This document shows, one piece after another, positions 49,721-62,937 of a stretch of 64,000 bases of DNA. The DNA comes from Euonymus europaeus (Eukaryota > Streptophyta > Magnoliopsida > Celastrales > Celastraceae). Below the pieces are notes generated by a model. That model was not told where the DNA came from. It made no database searches and was given only the letters and a program-made list of their open reading frames with translations. Every line of letters begins with the position of its first letter. Positions within the stretch are counted from its first letter, which is position 1. The DNA is taken from contig CAUZKV010000008.1 of the NCBI GenBank assembly GCA_963580455.1, positions 372,001 to 436,000 on the forward strand, read 5' to 3'. The translations under genes and the position numbers were made by a program.

Positions 49721-52700
49721 TTCTGAATTCGGTGATTTTTAGCTTGATTTCACACTACTTTTCGAGCTCTACAATCCTGGCGTTTCGGATTTTGATTTCA
49801 GAACTCGTGGCTAGTTGGTCTCGTTTCACCTAGTTAGCCGCGGAATGTGGTTTCTTTACGTAAACGGTTTTATGAATATCCGTTGACTCCGAGTTCGGAA
49901 TTCGGTGATTTTTAGCTTGATTTCACACCAATTTTCGAGCTCTACGATCCTGGCGTTTCGGATTTTGATTTCAGAACTCGTGGCTAGTAGGTCTCGTTTC
50001 ACCTAGTTAGCCGCGAAATGTGGTTTCTTTACGTAAACGGTTTTATGAATATCCGTTGACTCCGAGTTCTGAATTCTGTGATTTTTAGCTTGATTTCACA
50101 CTACTTTTCGTGCTCTACGATCCTGGCGTTTCGGATTTTGATTTCAGAACTCGTGGCTAGTTGGTTTCGTTTCACCTAGTTAGCCGCGAAATGTGGTTTC
50201 TTTACGTAAACGGTTTTATGAATATCCGTTGACTCCGAGTTCTGAATTCGGTGATTTTTAGCTTGATTTCACACTACTTTTCGAGCTCTACAATCCTGGC
50301 ATTTCGGATTTTGATTTCAGAACTCGTGGCTAGTTGGTCTCGTTTCACCTAGTTAGCCGCGAAATGTGGTTTCTTTACGTAAACGGTTTTATGAATATCC
50401 GTTGACTCCGAGTTCTGAATTCGGTGATTTTTAGCTTGATTACACACTACTTTTCGAGCTCTACGATCCTGGTGTTTCGGATTTTTATTTCAGAACTGGT
50501 GGCTAGTTGGTCTCGTTTCACCTATTTAGCCGCGAAATGTGGTTTCTTTACGTAAACGGTTTTATGAATATCCGTTGATTCCGAGTTCTGAATTCGGTGA
50601 TTTTTAGCTTGATTTCACACTACTTTTCGAGCTCTACAATCCTGGCATTTCGGATTTTGATTTCAGAACTCGTGGCTAGTAGGTCTTGTTTCACCTAGTT
50701 TGCCGCGAAATGTGGTTTCTTTACGTAAACGGTTTTATGAATATCCGTTTACTCCGAGTTCTGAATTCGGTTATTTTTAGCTTGATTACACACTACTTTT
50801 CGAGCTCTACGATCCTGGCGTTTCGGATTTTGATTTCAGAACTCGTGGCTAGTTGGTCTCGTTTCACCTATTTAGCCGCGAAATGTGGTTTCTTTACGTA
50901 AACGGTTTTATGAATATCCGTTGACTCCGAGTTCTGAATTCGGTGATTTTTAGCTTGATTTCACACTACTTTTCGAGCTCTACGATCCTGGCGTTTCGGA
51001 TTTTGATATCAGAACTCGTGGCTAGTTGGTATCGTTTCACCTAGTTAGCCGCGAAATGTGGTTTCTTTACGTAAACGGTTTTATGAATATCCGTTGACTC
51101 CGAGTTCTGAATTCGGTGATTTTTAGCTTGATTTCACACTACTTTTCGAGCTCTACAATCCTGGCCTTTCGGATTTTGATTTCAGAACTCGTGGCTAGTT
51201 GGTCTCGTGTCACCTAGTTAGCCGCGGAATGTGGTTTCTTTACGTAAACGGTTTTATGAATATCCGTTGACTCCGAGTTCTGAATTCGGTGATTTTTAAC
51301 TTGATTTCACACCAATTTTTGAGCTCTACGATCCTGGCGTTTCGGATTTTGATTTCAGAACTCGTGGCTAGTTGGTCTCGTTTCACCTAGTTAGCCGCGA
51401 AATGTGGTTTCTTTACGTAAACGGTTTTATGAATATCCGTTGACTCCGAGTTCTGAATTCGGTGATTTTTAGCTTGATTTCACACTAATTTTCGAGCTCT
51501 ACGATCCTGGCGTTTCGGATTTTGATTTCAGAACTCGTGGCTAGTTGGTCTCATTTCACCTAGTTAGCCGCGAAATGTGGTTTCTTTACGTAAACGGTTT
51601 TATGAATATCCGTTGACTCCGAGTTCTGAATTCGGTGATTTTTAGCTTGATTTCACACTACTTTTCGAGCTCTACGATCCTGGCGTTTCGGATTTTGATA
51701 TGAGAACTCGTGGCTAGTTGGTATCGTTTCACCTAGTTAGCCGCGAAATGTGGTTTCTTTACGTAAACGGTTTTATGAATATCCGTTGACTCCGAGTTCT
51801 GAATTCGGTGATTTTTAGCTTGATTTCACACTAATTTTCGAGCTCTATTTTCCTGGCGTTTCGGATTTTTATTTCAGGACTCGTGGCTAGTTGGTCTCGT
51901 TTCACCTAGTTAGCCGCGAAATGTGATTTCTTTACGTAAACGGTTTTATGAATATCCGTTGACTCCGAGTTCTGAATTCGGTGATTTTTAGCTTGATTAC
52001 ACACTACTTTTCGAGCTCTACGATCCTGGCGTTTCGGATTTTTATTTCAGAACTGGTGGCTAGTTGGTCTCGTTTCACCTATTTAGCCGCGAAATGTGGT
52101 TTCTTTACGTAAACGGTTTTATGAATATCCGTTGATTCCGAGTTCTGAATTCGGTGATTTTTAGCTTGATTTCACACTACTTTTCGAGCTCTACAATCCT
52201 GGCGTTTCGAATTTTGATTTCAGAACTCGTGGCTAGTAGGTCTCGTTTCACCTAGTTAGCCGCGAAATGTGGTTTCTTTACGTAAACGGTTTTATGAATA
52301 TCCGTTGACTCCGAGTTCTGAATTCGGTGATTTTTAGCTTGATTTCACACTAATTTTCGAGCTCTACCATCCTGGCGTTTCGGATTTTGATTTCAGAACT
52401 CGTGGCTAGTTGGTCTCGTTTCACCTAGTTAGCCGCGAAATGTGGTTTCTTTACGTAAACGGTTTTATGAATATCCGTTGACTCCGAGTTCTGAATTCGG
52501 TGATTTTTAGCTTGATTTCACACTACTTTTCGAGCTCTACGATCCTGGCGTTTCGGATTTTGATTTCAGAACTTGTGGCTAGTAGGTCTCGTTTCACCTA
52601 GTTAGCCGCGAAATGTGGTTTCTTTACGTAAACGGTTTTATGAATATCCGTTGACTCCGAGTTCTGAATTCGGTGATTTTTAGCTTGATTTCACACTACT

Positions 52701-54650
52701 TTTCGAGCTCTACGATCCTGGCGTTTCGGATTTTGATATCAGAACTCGTGGCTAGTTGGTATCGTTTCACCTAGTTAGCCGCGAAATGTGGTTTCTTTAC
52801 GTAAACGGTTTTATGAATATCCGTTGACTCCGAGTTCTGAATTCGGTGATTTTTAGCTTGATTTCACACTACTTTTCGAGCTCTACAATCCTGGCCTTTC
52901 GGATTTTGATTTCAGAACTCGTGGCTAGTTGGTATCGTTTCACCTAGTTAGCCGCGAAATGTGGTTTCTTTACGTAAACGGTTTTATGAATATCCGTTGA
53001 CTCCGAGTTCTGAATTCGGTGATTTTTAGCTTGATTTCACACTAATTTTCGAGCTCTACGATCCTGGCGTTTCGGATTTTGATTTCAGAACTCGTGGCTA
53101 GTTGGTCTCATTTCACCTAGTTAGCCGCGAAATGTGGTTTCTTTACGTAAACGGTTTTATGAATATCAGTTGACTCCGAGTTCTGAATTCGGTGATTTTT
53201 AGCTTGATTTCACACCAATTTTCGAGCTCTACGATCCTGGCGTTTCGGATTTTGATTTCAGAACTCGTGGCTAGTTGGTCTCGTTTCACCTAGTTAGCCG
53301 CGAAATGTGGTTTCTTTACGTAAACGGTTTTATGAATATCCGTTGACTCCGAGTTCTGAATTCGGTGATTTTTAGCTTGATTTCACACTAATTTTCGAGC
53401 TCTACGATCCTGGAGTTTCGGATTTTGATTTCAGAACTCGTGGCTAGTTGGTCTCATTTCACCTAGTTAGCCGCGAAATGTGGTTTCTTTACGTAAACGG
53501 TTTTATGAATATCCGTTGACTCCGAGTTCTGAATTCGGTGATTTTTAGCTTGATTTCAAACTACTTTTCGAGCTCTACAATCCTGGCGTTTCGGATTTTG
53601 ATTTCAGAACTCGTGGCTAGTAGGTCTCGTTTCACCTAGTTGGCCGCGAAATGTGGTTTCTTTACGTAAACGGTTTTATGAATATCCGTTGACTCCGAGT
53701 TCTGAATTCGGTGATTTTTAGCTTGATTTCACACTACTTTTCGAGCTCTACGATCCTGGCATTTCGGATTTTGATATTAGAACTCGTGGCTAGTTGGTAT
53801 CGTTTCACCTAGTTAGCCGCGAAATGTGGTTTCTTTACGTAAACGGTTTTATGAATATCCGTTGACTCCGAGTTCTGAATTCGGTGATTTTTAGCTTGAT
53901 TTCACACTACTTTTCGAGCTCTACAATCCTGGCGTTTCGGATTTTGATTTCAGAACTCGTGGCTAGTTGGTCTCATTTCACCTAGTTAGCCGCGAAATGT
54001 GGTTTCTTTACGTAAACGGTTTTATGAATATCCGTTGACTCCGAGTTCTGAATTCGGTGATTTTTAGCTTGATTTCACACTACTTTTCGAGCTCTACGAT
54101 CCTGGCGTTTCGGATTTTGATTTCAGAACTCGTGGCTAGTTGGTCTCATTTCACCTAGTTAGCCGCGAAATGTGGTTTCTTTACGTAAACGGTTTTATGA
54201 ATATCCGTTGACTCCGAGTTCTGAATTCGGTGATTTTTAGCTTGATTTCACACTACTTTTCGAGCTCTACGATCCTGGCGTTTCGGATTTTGATATTAGA
54301 ACTCGTGGCCAGTTGGTATCGTTTCACCTAGTTAGCCGCGAAATGTGGTTTCTTTACGTAAACGGTTTTATGAATATCCGTTGACTCCGAGTTCTGAATT
54401 CGGTGATTTTTAGCTTGATTTCACACTACTTTTCGAGCTCTACAATCCTGGCGTTTCGGATTTTGATTTCAGAACTCGTGGCTAGTTGGTCTCGTTTCAC
54501 CTAGTTAGCCGCGGAATGTGGTTTCTTTACGTAAACGGTTTTATGAATATCCGTTGACTCCGAGTTCTGAATTCGGTGATTTTTAGCTTGATTTCACACC
54601 AATTTTCGAGCTCTACGATCCTGGCGTTTCGGATTTTGATTTCAGAACTC

Positions 54651-57241
54651 GTGGCTAGTTGGTCTCGTTTCACCTAGTTAGCCGCGAAATGTGGTTTCTT
54701 TACGTAAACGGTTTTATGAATATCCGTTGACTCCGAGTTCTGAATTCGGTGATTTTTAGCTTGATTTCACACTACTTTTCGAGCTCTACAATCCTGGTGT
54801 TTCGGATTTTGATTTCAGAACTCGTGACTAGTTGGTCTCGTTTCACCTAGTTAGCCGCGAAATGTGGTTTCTTTACGTAAACGGTTTTATGAATATCCGT
54901 TGACTCCGAGTTCTGAATTCGGTGATTTTTAGCTTGATTTCACACTACTTTTCGAGCTCTACGATCCTGGCGTTTCGGATTTTGATTTCAGAACTCGTGG
55001 CTAGTAGGTCTCGTTTCACCTAGTTAGCCGCGAAATGTGGTTTCTTTACGTAAACGGTTTTATGAATATCCGTTGACTCCGAGTTCTGAATTCGGTGATT
55101 TTTAGCTTGATTTCACACTACTTTTCGAGCTCTACGATCCTGGCGTTTCGGATTTTGATTTCAGAACTCGTGGCTAGTTGGTCTCGTTTCACCTAGTTAG
55201 CCGCGAAATGTGGTTTCTTTACGTAAACAGTTTTATGAATATCCGTTGACTCCGAGTTCTGAATTCGATGATTTTTAGCTTGATTTCACAATACTTTTCG
55301 AGCTCTACAATCCTGGTGTTTCGGATTTTGATTTCAGAACTCGTGGCTAGTTGGTCTCGTTTCACCTAGTTAGCCGCGAAATGTGGTTTCTTTACGTAAA
55401 CAGTTTTATGAATATCCGTTGACTCCGAGTTCTGAATTCGATGATTTTTAGCTTGATTTCACACTACTTTTCGAGCTCTACAATCCTGGTGTTTCGGATT
55501 TTGATTTCAGAACTCGTGGCTAGTAGGTCTTGTTTCACCTAGTTAGCCGCGAAATGTGGTTTCTTTACGTAAACGGTTTTATGAATATCCGTTGACTCCG
55601 AGTTCTGAATTCGGTGATTTTTAGCTTGATTTCACACTACTTTTCGAGCTCTACGATCCTGGCGTTTCGGATTTTGATTTCAGAACTCGTGCCTAGTAGG
55701 TCTCGTTTCACCTAGTTAGCCGCGAATTGTGGTTTCTTTACGTAAACGGTTTTATGAATCCGTTGTCTCCGAGTTCTGAATTCGGTGATTTTTAGCAAGA
55801 TTACACACTACTTTTCGAGCTCTACGACCCTGGCGTTTCGGATTTTGATTTCAGAACTCGTGGCTAGTTGGTCTCGTTTCACCTAGTTAGCCGCGAAATG
55901 TGGTTTCTTTACGTAAACAGTTTTATGAATATCCGTTGACTCCGAGTTCTGAATTCGATGATTTTTAGCTTGATTTCACACCAATTTTCGAGCTCTACGA
56001 TCCTGGCGTTTCGGATTTTGATTTCAGAACTCGTGGCTAGTTGGTCTCGTTTCACCTAGTTAGCCGCGAAATGTGGTTTCTTTACGTAAACGGTTTTATG
56101 AATATCCGTTGACTCCGAGTTCTGAATTCGGTGATTTTTAGCTTGATTTCACACTACTTTTCGAGCTCTACAATCCTGGTGTTTCGGATTTTGATTTCAG
56201 AACTCGTGACTAGTTGGTCTCGTTTCACCTAGTTAGCCGCGAAATGTGGTTTCTTTACGTAAACGGTTTTATGAATATCCGTTGACTCCGAGTTCTGAAT
56301 TCGGTGATTTTTAGCTTGATTTCACACTACTTTTCGAGCTCTACGATCCTGGCGTTTCGGATTTTGATTTCAGAACTCGTGGCTAGTAGGTCTCGTTTCA
56401 CCTAGTTAGCCGCGAAATGTGGTTTCTTTACGTAAACGGTTTTATGAATATCCGTTGACTCCGAGTTCTGAATTCGGTGATTTTTAGCTTGATTTCACAC
56501 TACTTTTCGAGCTCTACGATCCTGGCGTTTCGGATTTTGATTTCAGAACTCGTGGCTAGTTGGTCTCGTTTCACCTAGTTAGCCGCGAAATGTGGTTTCT
56601 TTACGTAAACAGTTTTATGAATATCCGTTGACTCCGAGTTCTGAATTCGATGATTTTTAGCTTGATTTCACACTACTTTTCGAGCTCTACAATCCTGGTG
56701 TTTCGGATTTTGATTTCAGAACTCGTGGCTAGTTGGTCTCGTTTCACCTAGTTAGCCGCGAAATGTGGTTTCTTTACGTAAACAGTTTTATGAATATCCG
56801 TTGACTCCGAGTTCTGAATTCGATGATTTTTAGCTTGATTTCACACTACTTTTCGAGCTCTACAATCCTGGTGTTTCGGATTTTGATTTCAGAACTCGTG
56901 GCTAGTAGGTCTTGTTTCACCTAGTTAGCCGCGAAATGTGGTTTCTTTACGTAAACGGTTTTATGAATATCCGTTGACTCCGAGTTCTGAATTCGGTGAT
57001 TTTTAGCTTGATTTCACACTACTTTTCGAGCTCTACGATCCTGGCGTTTCGGATTTTGATTTCAGAACTCGTGCCTAGTAGGTCTCGTTTCACCTAGTTA
57101 GCCGCGAATTGTGGTTTCTTTACGTAAACGGTTTTATGAATCCGTTGTCTCCGAGTTCTGAATTCGGTGATTTTTAGCAAGATTACACACTACTTTTCGA
57201 GCTCTACGACCCTGGCGTTTCGGATTTTGATTTCAGAACTC
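54651..57241 (+). repeat. Eight-monomer (1,382-bp) duplication
   Basis: Seven monomers at 54651-55859 recur at 56033-57241. Markers are GTGACTAG (54824/56206), AAACAGTTTT with GAATTCGATGA twice, AGGTCTTG and a 171-bp monomer with GTGCCTAG and TTTAGCAAGATTACAC (55689 and 57071). The one difference I noticed is CACAATACTTTT (near 55288) versus CACACTACTTTT. The eighth monomers (55860 and 57242) differ, the first having CACCAATTTT and the second being part of a diverged pair. Confidence 0.82.
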
Positions 57242-57587
57242 GTGGCTACTTGGTCTCGTTTCACTTATTTAGCCGCGAAATGTAGTTTCTTTAAGTAAAC
57301 GGTTTTATGAATATCCGTTGACTCCGAGTTCTGAATTCGATGATTTTTAGCTTGATTTCACACTAATTTTTGAGCTCTACGATCCTGGCATTTTTGATTT
57401 TGATTTCAGAACTTGTGGCTACTTGGTCTCGTTTCACTTATTTAGCCGCGAAATGTGGTTTCTTTAAGTAAACGGTTTTATGAATATCCGTTGACTCCGA
57501 GTTCTGAATTCGGTGATTTTTAGCTTGATTTCACACTAATTTTTGAGCTCTACGATCCTGGCATTTTTGATTTTGATTTCAGAACTC
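57242..57587 (+). repeat. Pair of adjacent diverged monomers
   Basis: Monomers 57242-57414 and 57415-57587 share CTACTTGG, CACTTATTTAGCC, TTTAAGTAAACGG (palindrome altered), ACTAATTTTTGAG and CTGGCATTTTTGATT. They differ at TGTAGTTTC versus TGTGGTTTC and GAATTCGATG versus GAATTCGGTG. This is a one-monomer tandem duplication of a diverged type. CTACTTGG with CACTTATTTAGCC occurs again at 59314, 60866, 62593 and 63628. Confidence 0.75.
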
Positions 57588-60003
57588 GTGGCTAGTTGGT
57601 CTCGTTTCACCTAGTTAGCCGCGAAATGTGGTTTCTTTACGTAAACGGTTTTATGAATATCCGTTGACTCCGAGTTCTGAATTCGGTGATTTTTAGCTTG
57701 ATTTCACACTAATTTTCGAACTCTACAATCCTGTTGTTTCGGATTTTGATTTCAGAACTCGTGGCTAGTAGGTATCGTTTCACCTAGTTAGCCGCGAAAT
57801 GTGGTTTCTTTACGTAAACGGTTTTATGAATATCCGTTGACTCCGAGTTCTGAATTCGGTGATTTTTAGCTTGATTTCACAATAATTTTCGAGCTCTACG
57901 ATCCTGGCGTTTTGGATTTTGATTTCAGAACTCGTGGCTAGTTGGTCTCGTTTCACCTAGTTAGCCGCGAAATGTGGTTTCTTTACTTAAACGGTTTTAT
58001 GAATATCCGTTGACTCCGAGTTCTGAATTCGGTGATTTTTCGCTTGATTTCACACTACTTTTCAAGCTCTACAATCCTGGTGTTTCGGATTTTGATTTCA
58101 GAACTCGTGGCTAGTAGGTCTCATTTCACCTAGTTAGCCGCGAATTGTGGTTTCTTTACGTAAACGGTTTTATGAATCCGTTGTCTCCGAGTTCTGAATT
58201 CGGTGATTTTTAGCTTGATTACACACTACTTTTCGAGCTCTACGATCCTGGCGTTTCGGATTTTGATTTCAGAACTCGTGGCTAGTTGGTCTCATTTCAC
58301 CTAGTTAGCCGCGAAATGTGGTTTCTTTACGTAAACGGTTTTATGAATATCCGTTGACTCCGAGTTCTGAATTCGGTGATTTTTAGCTTGATTTCACACT
58401 ACTTTTCGAGCTCTACGATCCTGGCGTTTCGGATTTTGATTTCAGAACTCGTGGCTAGTTGGTCTCGTTTCACCTAGTTAGCCGCGAAATGTGGTTTCTT
58501 TACGTAAACGGTTATATGAATATCCGTTGACTCCGAGTTCTGAATTCGGTGATTTTTAGCTTGATTTCACACTACTTTTCGAGCTCTACGATCCTGGCGT
58601 TTCGGATTTTGATTTCAGAACTCGTGGCTAGTTGGTCTCGTTTCACCTAGTTAGCCGCGAAATGTGGTTTCTTTACGTAAACGGTTTTATGAATATCTGT
58701 TGACTCCGAGTTCTGAATTCGGTGATTTTTAGCTTGATTTCACACTACTTTTCGAGCTCTACAATCCTGTTGTTTCGGATTTTGATTTCAGAACTCGTGG
58801 CTAGTAGGTCTCGTTTCACCTAGTTAGCCGCGAAATGTGGTTTCTTTACGTAAACGGTTTTATGAATATCCGTTGACTCCGAGTTCTGAATTCGGTGATT
58901 TTTAGCTTGATTTCACACTAATTTTCGAGCTCTACGATCCTGGCGTTTCGGATTTTGATTTCAGAACTCGTGGCTAGTTGGTCTCGTTTCACCTAGTTAG
59001 CCGCGAAATATGGTTTCTTTATGTAAACGGTTTTATGAATATCCGTTGACTCCGAGTTCTGAATTCGGTGATTTTTCGCTTGATTTCACACTACTTTTCG
59101 AGCTCTACAATCCTGGCGTTTCGGATTTTGATTTCAGAACTCGTGGCTAGTAGGTCTCATTTCACCTAGTTAGCCGCGAATTGTGGTTTCTTTACGTAAA
59201 CGGTTTTATGAATCCGTTGTCTCCGATTTCTGAATTCGGCGATTTTTAGCTTGATTACACACTACTTTTCGAGCTCTACGACCCTGGCGTTTCGGATTTT
59301 GATTTCAGAACTCGTGGCTACTTGGTCTCATTTCACTTATTTAGCCGCGAAATGTGGTTTCTTTACGTAAACGGTTTTATGAATATCCGTTGACTCCGAG
59401 TTCTGAATTCGGTGATTTTTAGCTTGATTTCACACTAATTTTCGAGCTCTACGATCCTGGCGTTTCAGATTTTGATTTCAGAACTCGTGGCTAGTTGGTC
59501 TCGTTTCACCTAGTTAGCCGTGAAATGTGGTTTCTTTACTTAAACGGTTTTATGAATATCCGTTGACTCCGAGTTCTGAATTCGGAGATTTTTCGCTTGA
59601 TTTCACACTACTTTTCGAGCTCTACAATCCTGGCGTTTCGGATTTTGATTTCAGAACTCGTGGCTAGTAGGTCTCATTTCACCTAGTTAGCCGCGAATTG
59701 TGGTTTCTTTACGTAAACGGTTTTATGAATCCGTTGTCTCCGAGTTCTGAATTCGGTGATTTTTAGCTTGATTTCACACTACTTTTCGAGCTCTACGATC
59801 CTGGCGTTTCGGATTTTGATTTCAGAACTCGTGGCTAGTTGGTCTCGTTTCACCTAGTTAGCCGCGAAATGTGGTTTCTTTACGTAAACGGTTTTATGAA
59901 TATCCGTTGACTCCGAGTTCTGAATTCGGTGATTTTTAGCTTGATTTCACACTACTTTTCGAGCTCTACGATCCTGGCATTTCGGATTTTGATTTCAGAA
60001 CTC

Positions 60004-62937
60004 GTGGCTAGTTGGTCTCGTTTCACCTAGTTAGCCGCGAAATGTGGTTTCTTTACGTAAACGGTTTTATGAATATCAGTTGACTCCGAGTTCTGAATTC
60101 GGTGATTTTTAGCTTGATTCACACTACTTTTCGAGCTCTACGATCCTGGCGTTTCGGATTTTGATTTCAGAACTCGTGGCTAGTTGGTCTCGTTTCACCT
60201 AGTTAGCCGCGAAATGTGGTTTCTTTACGTAAACGGTTTTATGAATATCTGTTGACTCCGAGTTCTGAATTCGGTGATTTTTAGCTTGATTTCACACTAC
60301 TTTTCGAGCTCTACAATCCTGTTGTTTCGGATTTTGATTTCAGAACTCGTGGCTAGTAGGTCTCGTTTCACCTAGTTAGGCGCGAAATGTGGTTTCTTTA
60401 CGTAAACGGTTTTATGAATATCCGTTGACTCCGAGTTCTGAATTCGGTGATTTTTAGCTTGATTTCACACTAATTTTCGAGCTCTACGATCGTGGCGTTT
60501 CGGATTTTAATTTCAGAACTCGTGGCTAGTTGGTCTCGTTTCACCTAGTTAGCCGCGAAATGTGGTTTCTTTACGTAAACGGTTTTATGAATATCCGTTG
60601 ACTCCGAGTTCTGAATCCGGTGATTTTTCGCTTGATTTCACACTACTTTTCGAGCTCTATAATCCTGGCGTTTCGGATTTTGATTTCAGAACTCGTGGCT
60701 AGTAGGTCTCATTTCACCTAGTTAGCCGCGAATTGTGGTTTCTTTACGTAAACGGTTTTATGAATCCGTTGTCTCCGATTTCTGAATTCGGTGATTTTTA
60801 GCTTGATTACACACTACTTTTCGAGCTCTACGACCCTGGCGTTTCGGATTTTGATTTCAGAACTCGTGGCTACTTGGTCTCATTTCACTTATTTAGCCGC
60901 GAAATGTGGTTTCTTTACGTAAACGGTTTTATGAATATCCGTTGACTCCGAGTTCTGAATTCGGTGATTTTTAGCTTGATTTCACACTACTTTTCGAGCT
61001 CTACTATCCTGGCGTTTCGGATTTTGATTTCAGAACTCGTGGCCAGTAGGTCTTGTTTCACCTAGTTAGCCGCGAAATGTGGTTTCTTTACGTAAACGGT
61101 TTTATGAATATCCGTTGACTCCGAGTTCTGAATTCGGTGATTTTTAGCTTGATTTCACACTACTTTTCGAGCTCTACGATCCTGGCATTTCGGATTTTGA
61201 TTTCAGAACTCGTGGCTAGTTGGTCTCGTTTCACCTAGTTAGCCGCGAAATGTGGTTTCTTTACGTAAACGGTTTTATGAATATCCGTTGACTCCGAGTT
61301 CTGAATTCGGTGATTTTTAGCTTGATTTCACACTACTTTTCGAGCTCTACGATCCTGGCGTTTCGGATTTTGATTTCAGAACTCGTGGCTAGTTGGTCTC
61401 GTTTCACCTAGTTAGCCGCGAAATGTGGTTTCTTTACGTAAACGGTTTTATGAATATCCGTTGACTCCGAGTTCTGAATTCGGTGATTTTTAGCTTGATT
61501 TCACACTACTTTTCGAGCTCTACGATCCTGGCATTTCGGATTTTGATTTCAGAACTCGTGGCTAGTTGGTCTCGTTTCACCTAGTTAGCCGCGAAATGTG
61601 GTTTCTTTACGTAAACGGTTTTATGAATATCCGTTGACTCCGAGTTCTGAATTCGGTGATTTTTAGCTTGATTTCACACTACTTTTCGAGCTCTACGATC
61701 CTGGCGTTTCGGATTTTGATTTCAGAACTCGTGGCTAGTTGGTCTCGTTTCACCTAGTTAGCCGCGAAATGTGGTTTCTTTACGTAAACGGTTTTATGAA
61801 TATCCGTTGACTCCGAGTTCTGAATTCGGTGATTTTTAGCTTGATTTCACACTACTTTTCGAGCTCTACGATCCTGGCATTTCGGATTTTGATTTCAGAA
61901 CTCGTGGCTAGTTGGTCTCGTTTCACCTAGTTAGCCGCGAAATGTGGTTTCTTTACGTAAACGGTTTTATGAATATCCGTTGACTCCGAGTTCTGAATTC
62001 GGTGATTTTTAGCTTGATTTCACACTACTTTTCGAGCTCTACGATCCTGGCGTTTCGGATTTTGATTTCAGAACTCGTGGCTAGTTGGTCTCGTTTCACC
62101 TAGTTAGCCGCGAAATGTGGTTTCTTTACGTAAACGGTTTTATGAATATCCGTTGACTCCGAGTTCTGAATTCGGTGATTTTTAGCTTGATTTCACACTA
62201 CTTTTCGAGCTCTACGATCCTGGCATTTCGGATTTTGATTTCAGAACTCGTGGCTAGTTGGTCTCGTTTCACCTAGTTAGCCGCGAAATGTGGTTTCTTT
62301 ACGTAAACGGTTTTATGAATATCAGTTGACTCCGAGTTCTGAATTCGGTGATTTTTAGCTTGATTCACACTACTTTTCGAGCTCTACGATCCTGGCGTTT
62401 CGGATTTTGATTTCAGAACTCGTGGCTAGTAGGTCTCATTTCACCTAGTTAGCCGCGAATTGTGGTTTCTTTACGTAAACGGTTTTATGAATCCGTTGTC
62501 TCCGATTTCTGAATTCGGCGATTTTTAGCTTGATTACACACTACTTTTCGAGCTCTACGACCCTGGCGTTTCGGATTTTGATTTCAGAACTCGTGGCTAC
62601 TTGGTCTCATTTCACTTATTTAGCCGCGAAATGTGGTTTCTTTACGTAAACGGTTTTATGAATATCCGTTGACTCCGAGTTCTGAATTCGGTGATTTTTA
62701 GCTTGATTTCACACTAATTTTCGAGCTCTACGATCCTGGCGTTTCAGATTTTGATTTCAGAACTCGTGGCTAGTTGGTCTCGTTTCACCTAGTTAGCCGC
62801 GAAATGTGGTTTCTTTACGTAAACGGTTTTATGAATATCAGTTGACTCCGAGTTCTGAATTCGGTGATTTTTAGCTTGATTCACACTACTTTTCGAGCTC
62901 TACGATCCTGGCGTTTCGGATTTTGATTTCAGAACTC
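60004..62937 (+). repeat. Three 172-bp monomers with GATTCACAC
   Basis: Monomers 60004-60175, 62250-62421 and 62766-62937 lose one T (GATTTCACAC becomes GATTCACAC) and also read GAATATCAGTTGAC. The two changes travel together. The copies at 60004 and 62766 are explained by the 16-monomer period, while the one at 62250 reflects a separate exchange that also brought the 62422 and 62593 monomers (compare 59143 and 59314). Confidence 0.88.
61212..62249 (+). repeat. Three copies of a 346-bp dimer, near-consensus monomers
   Basis: Six consecutive monomers alternate strictly between CTGGCGTTT and CTGGCATTT, giving dimers 61212-61557, 61558-61903 and 61904-62249. I saw no other difference among them. 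They are the longest run of almost identical monomers in the window, pointing to very recent local amplification or gene conversion. The alternation rests on a single base, so the dimer reading needs an exact alignment. Confidence 0.75.

Larger units (their letters stand above)
33545..50858 (+). repeat. Six-monomer module recurring seven times (GGTTATTTTT marker)
   Basis: A monomer with GGTTATTTTTAGC followed by GATTACACAC occurs at about 33643, 37621, 41081, 44368, 46447, 47482 and 50769. It is usually followed by a CCTATTTAGCC monomer with ACTAATTTTTGAG, then ACTAATTTTCG, then TTCAAACTAC plus CAATCC, then GTAGG, then a GATATCAG/GGTATCG monomer. Some copies lack one member; the 37.6-kb copy, for example, has one ACTAATTTT monomer fewer. 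The module appears to be the basic unit from which the larger blocks of this region were assembled. Confidence 0.7.
34397..54300 (+). repeat. Domain with the GATATC / GGTATCG linked haplotype
   Basis: Seventeen monomers have GATAT near base 161 (13 as GATATC, the EcoRV site; three as GATATT and one as GATATG). All 17 are followed in the next monomer by GGTATCG instead of GGTCTCG. EcoRV sites are near 34397, 35262, 38203, 38549, 40798, 41836, 44085, 45123, 47199, 48237, 49621, 51005 and 52735, always multiples of 173 apart. GGTATCG without GATAT was seen three times (near 39437, 52929 and 57771). The haplotype is absent from the first 34 kb and the last 9 kb. Confidence 0.8.
34756..54650 (+). 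repeat. CGCGGAATG monomer subfamily
   Basis: Fourteen monomers have CGCGGAATG instead of CGCGAAATG (near 34789, 35482, 35828, 36174, 36520, 38423, 39633, 42056, 42920, 45343, 48457, 49841, 51225 and 54512). Ten of them also carry CACACCAATTTT about 85 bases on, where the consensus has CACACTACTTTT. Four do not (near 36520, 38423, 42056 and 45343). The linked pair of changes marks a subfamily, and the exceptions look like exchange within the monomer. Confidence 0.7.

Noticed and set aside
50686..50901. Open frame of 71 codons starting at TTG on the plus strand
   Set aside because: It spans just over one satellite monomer. It is open only because GTTGACTCC became GTTTACTCC at about 50,750, removing the usual TGA stop, and it ends at the TAA inside the next ACGTAAAC box. 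It has no ribosome-site, splice or codon signal and no known domain, and its sequence is the satellite.
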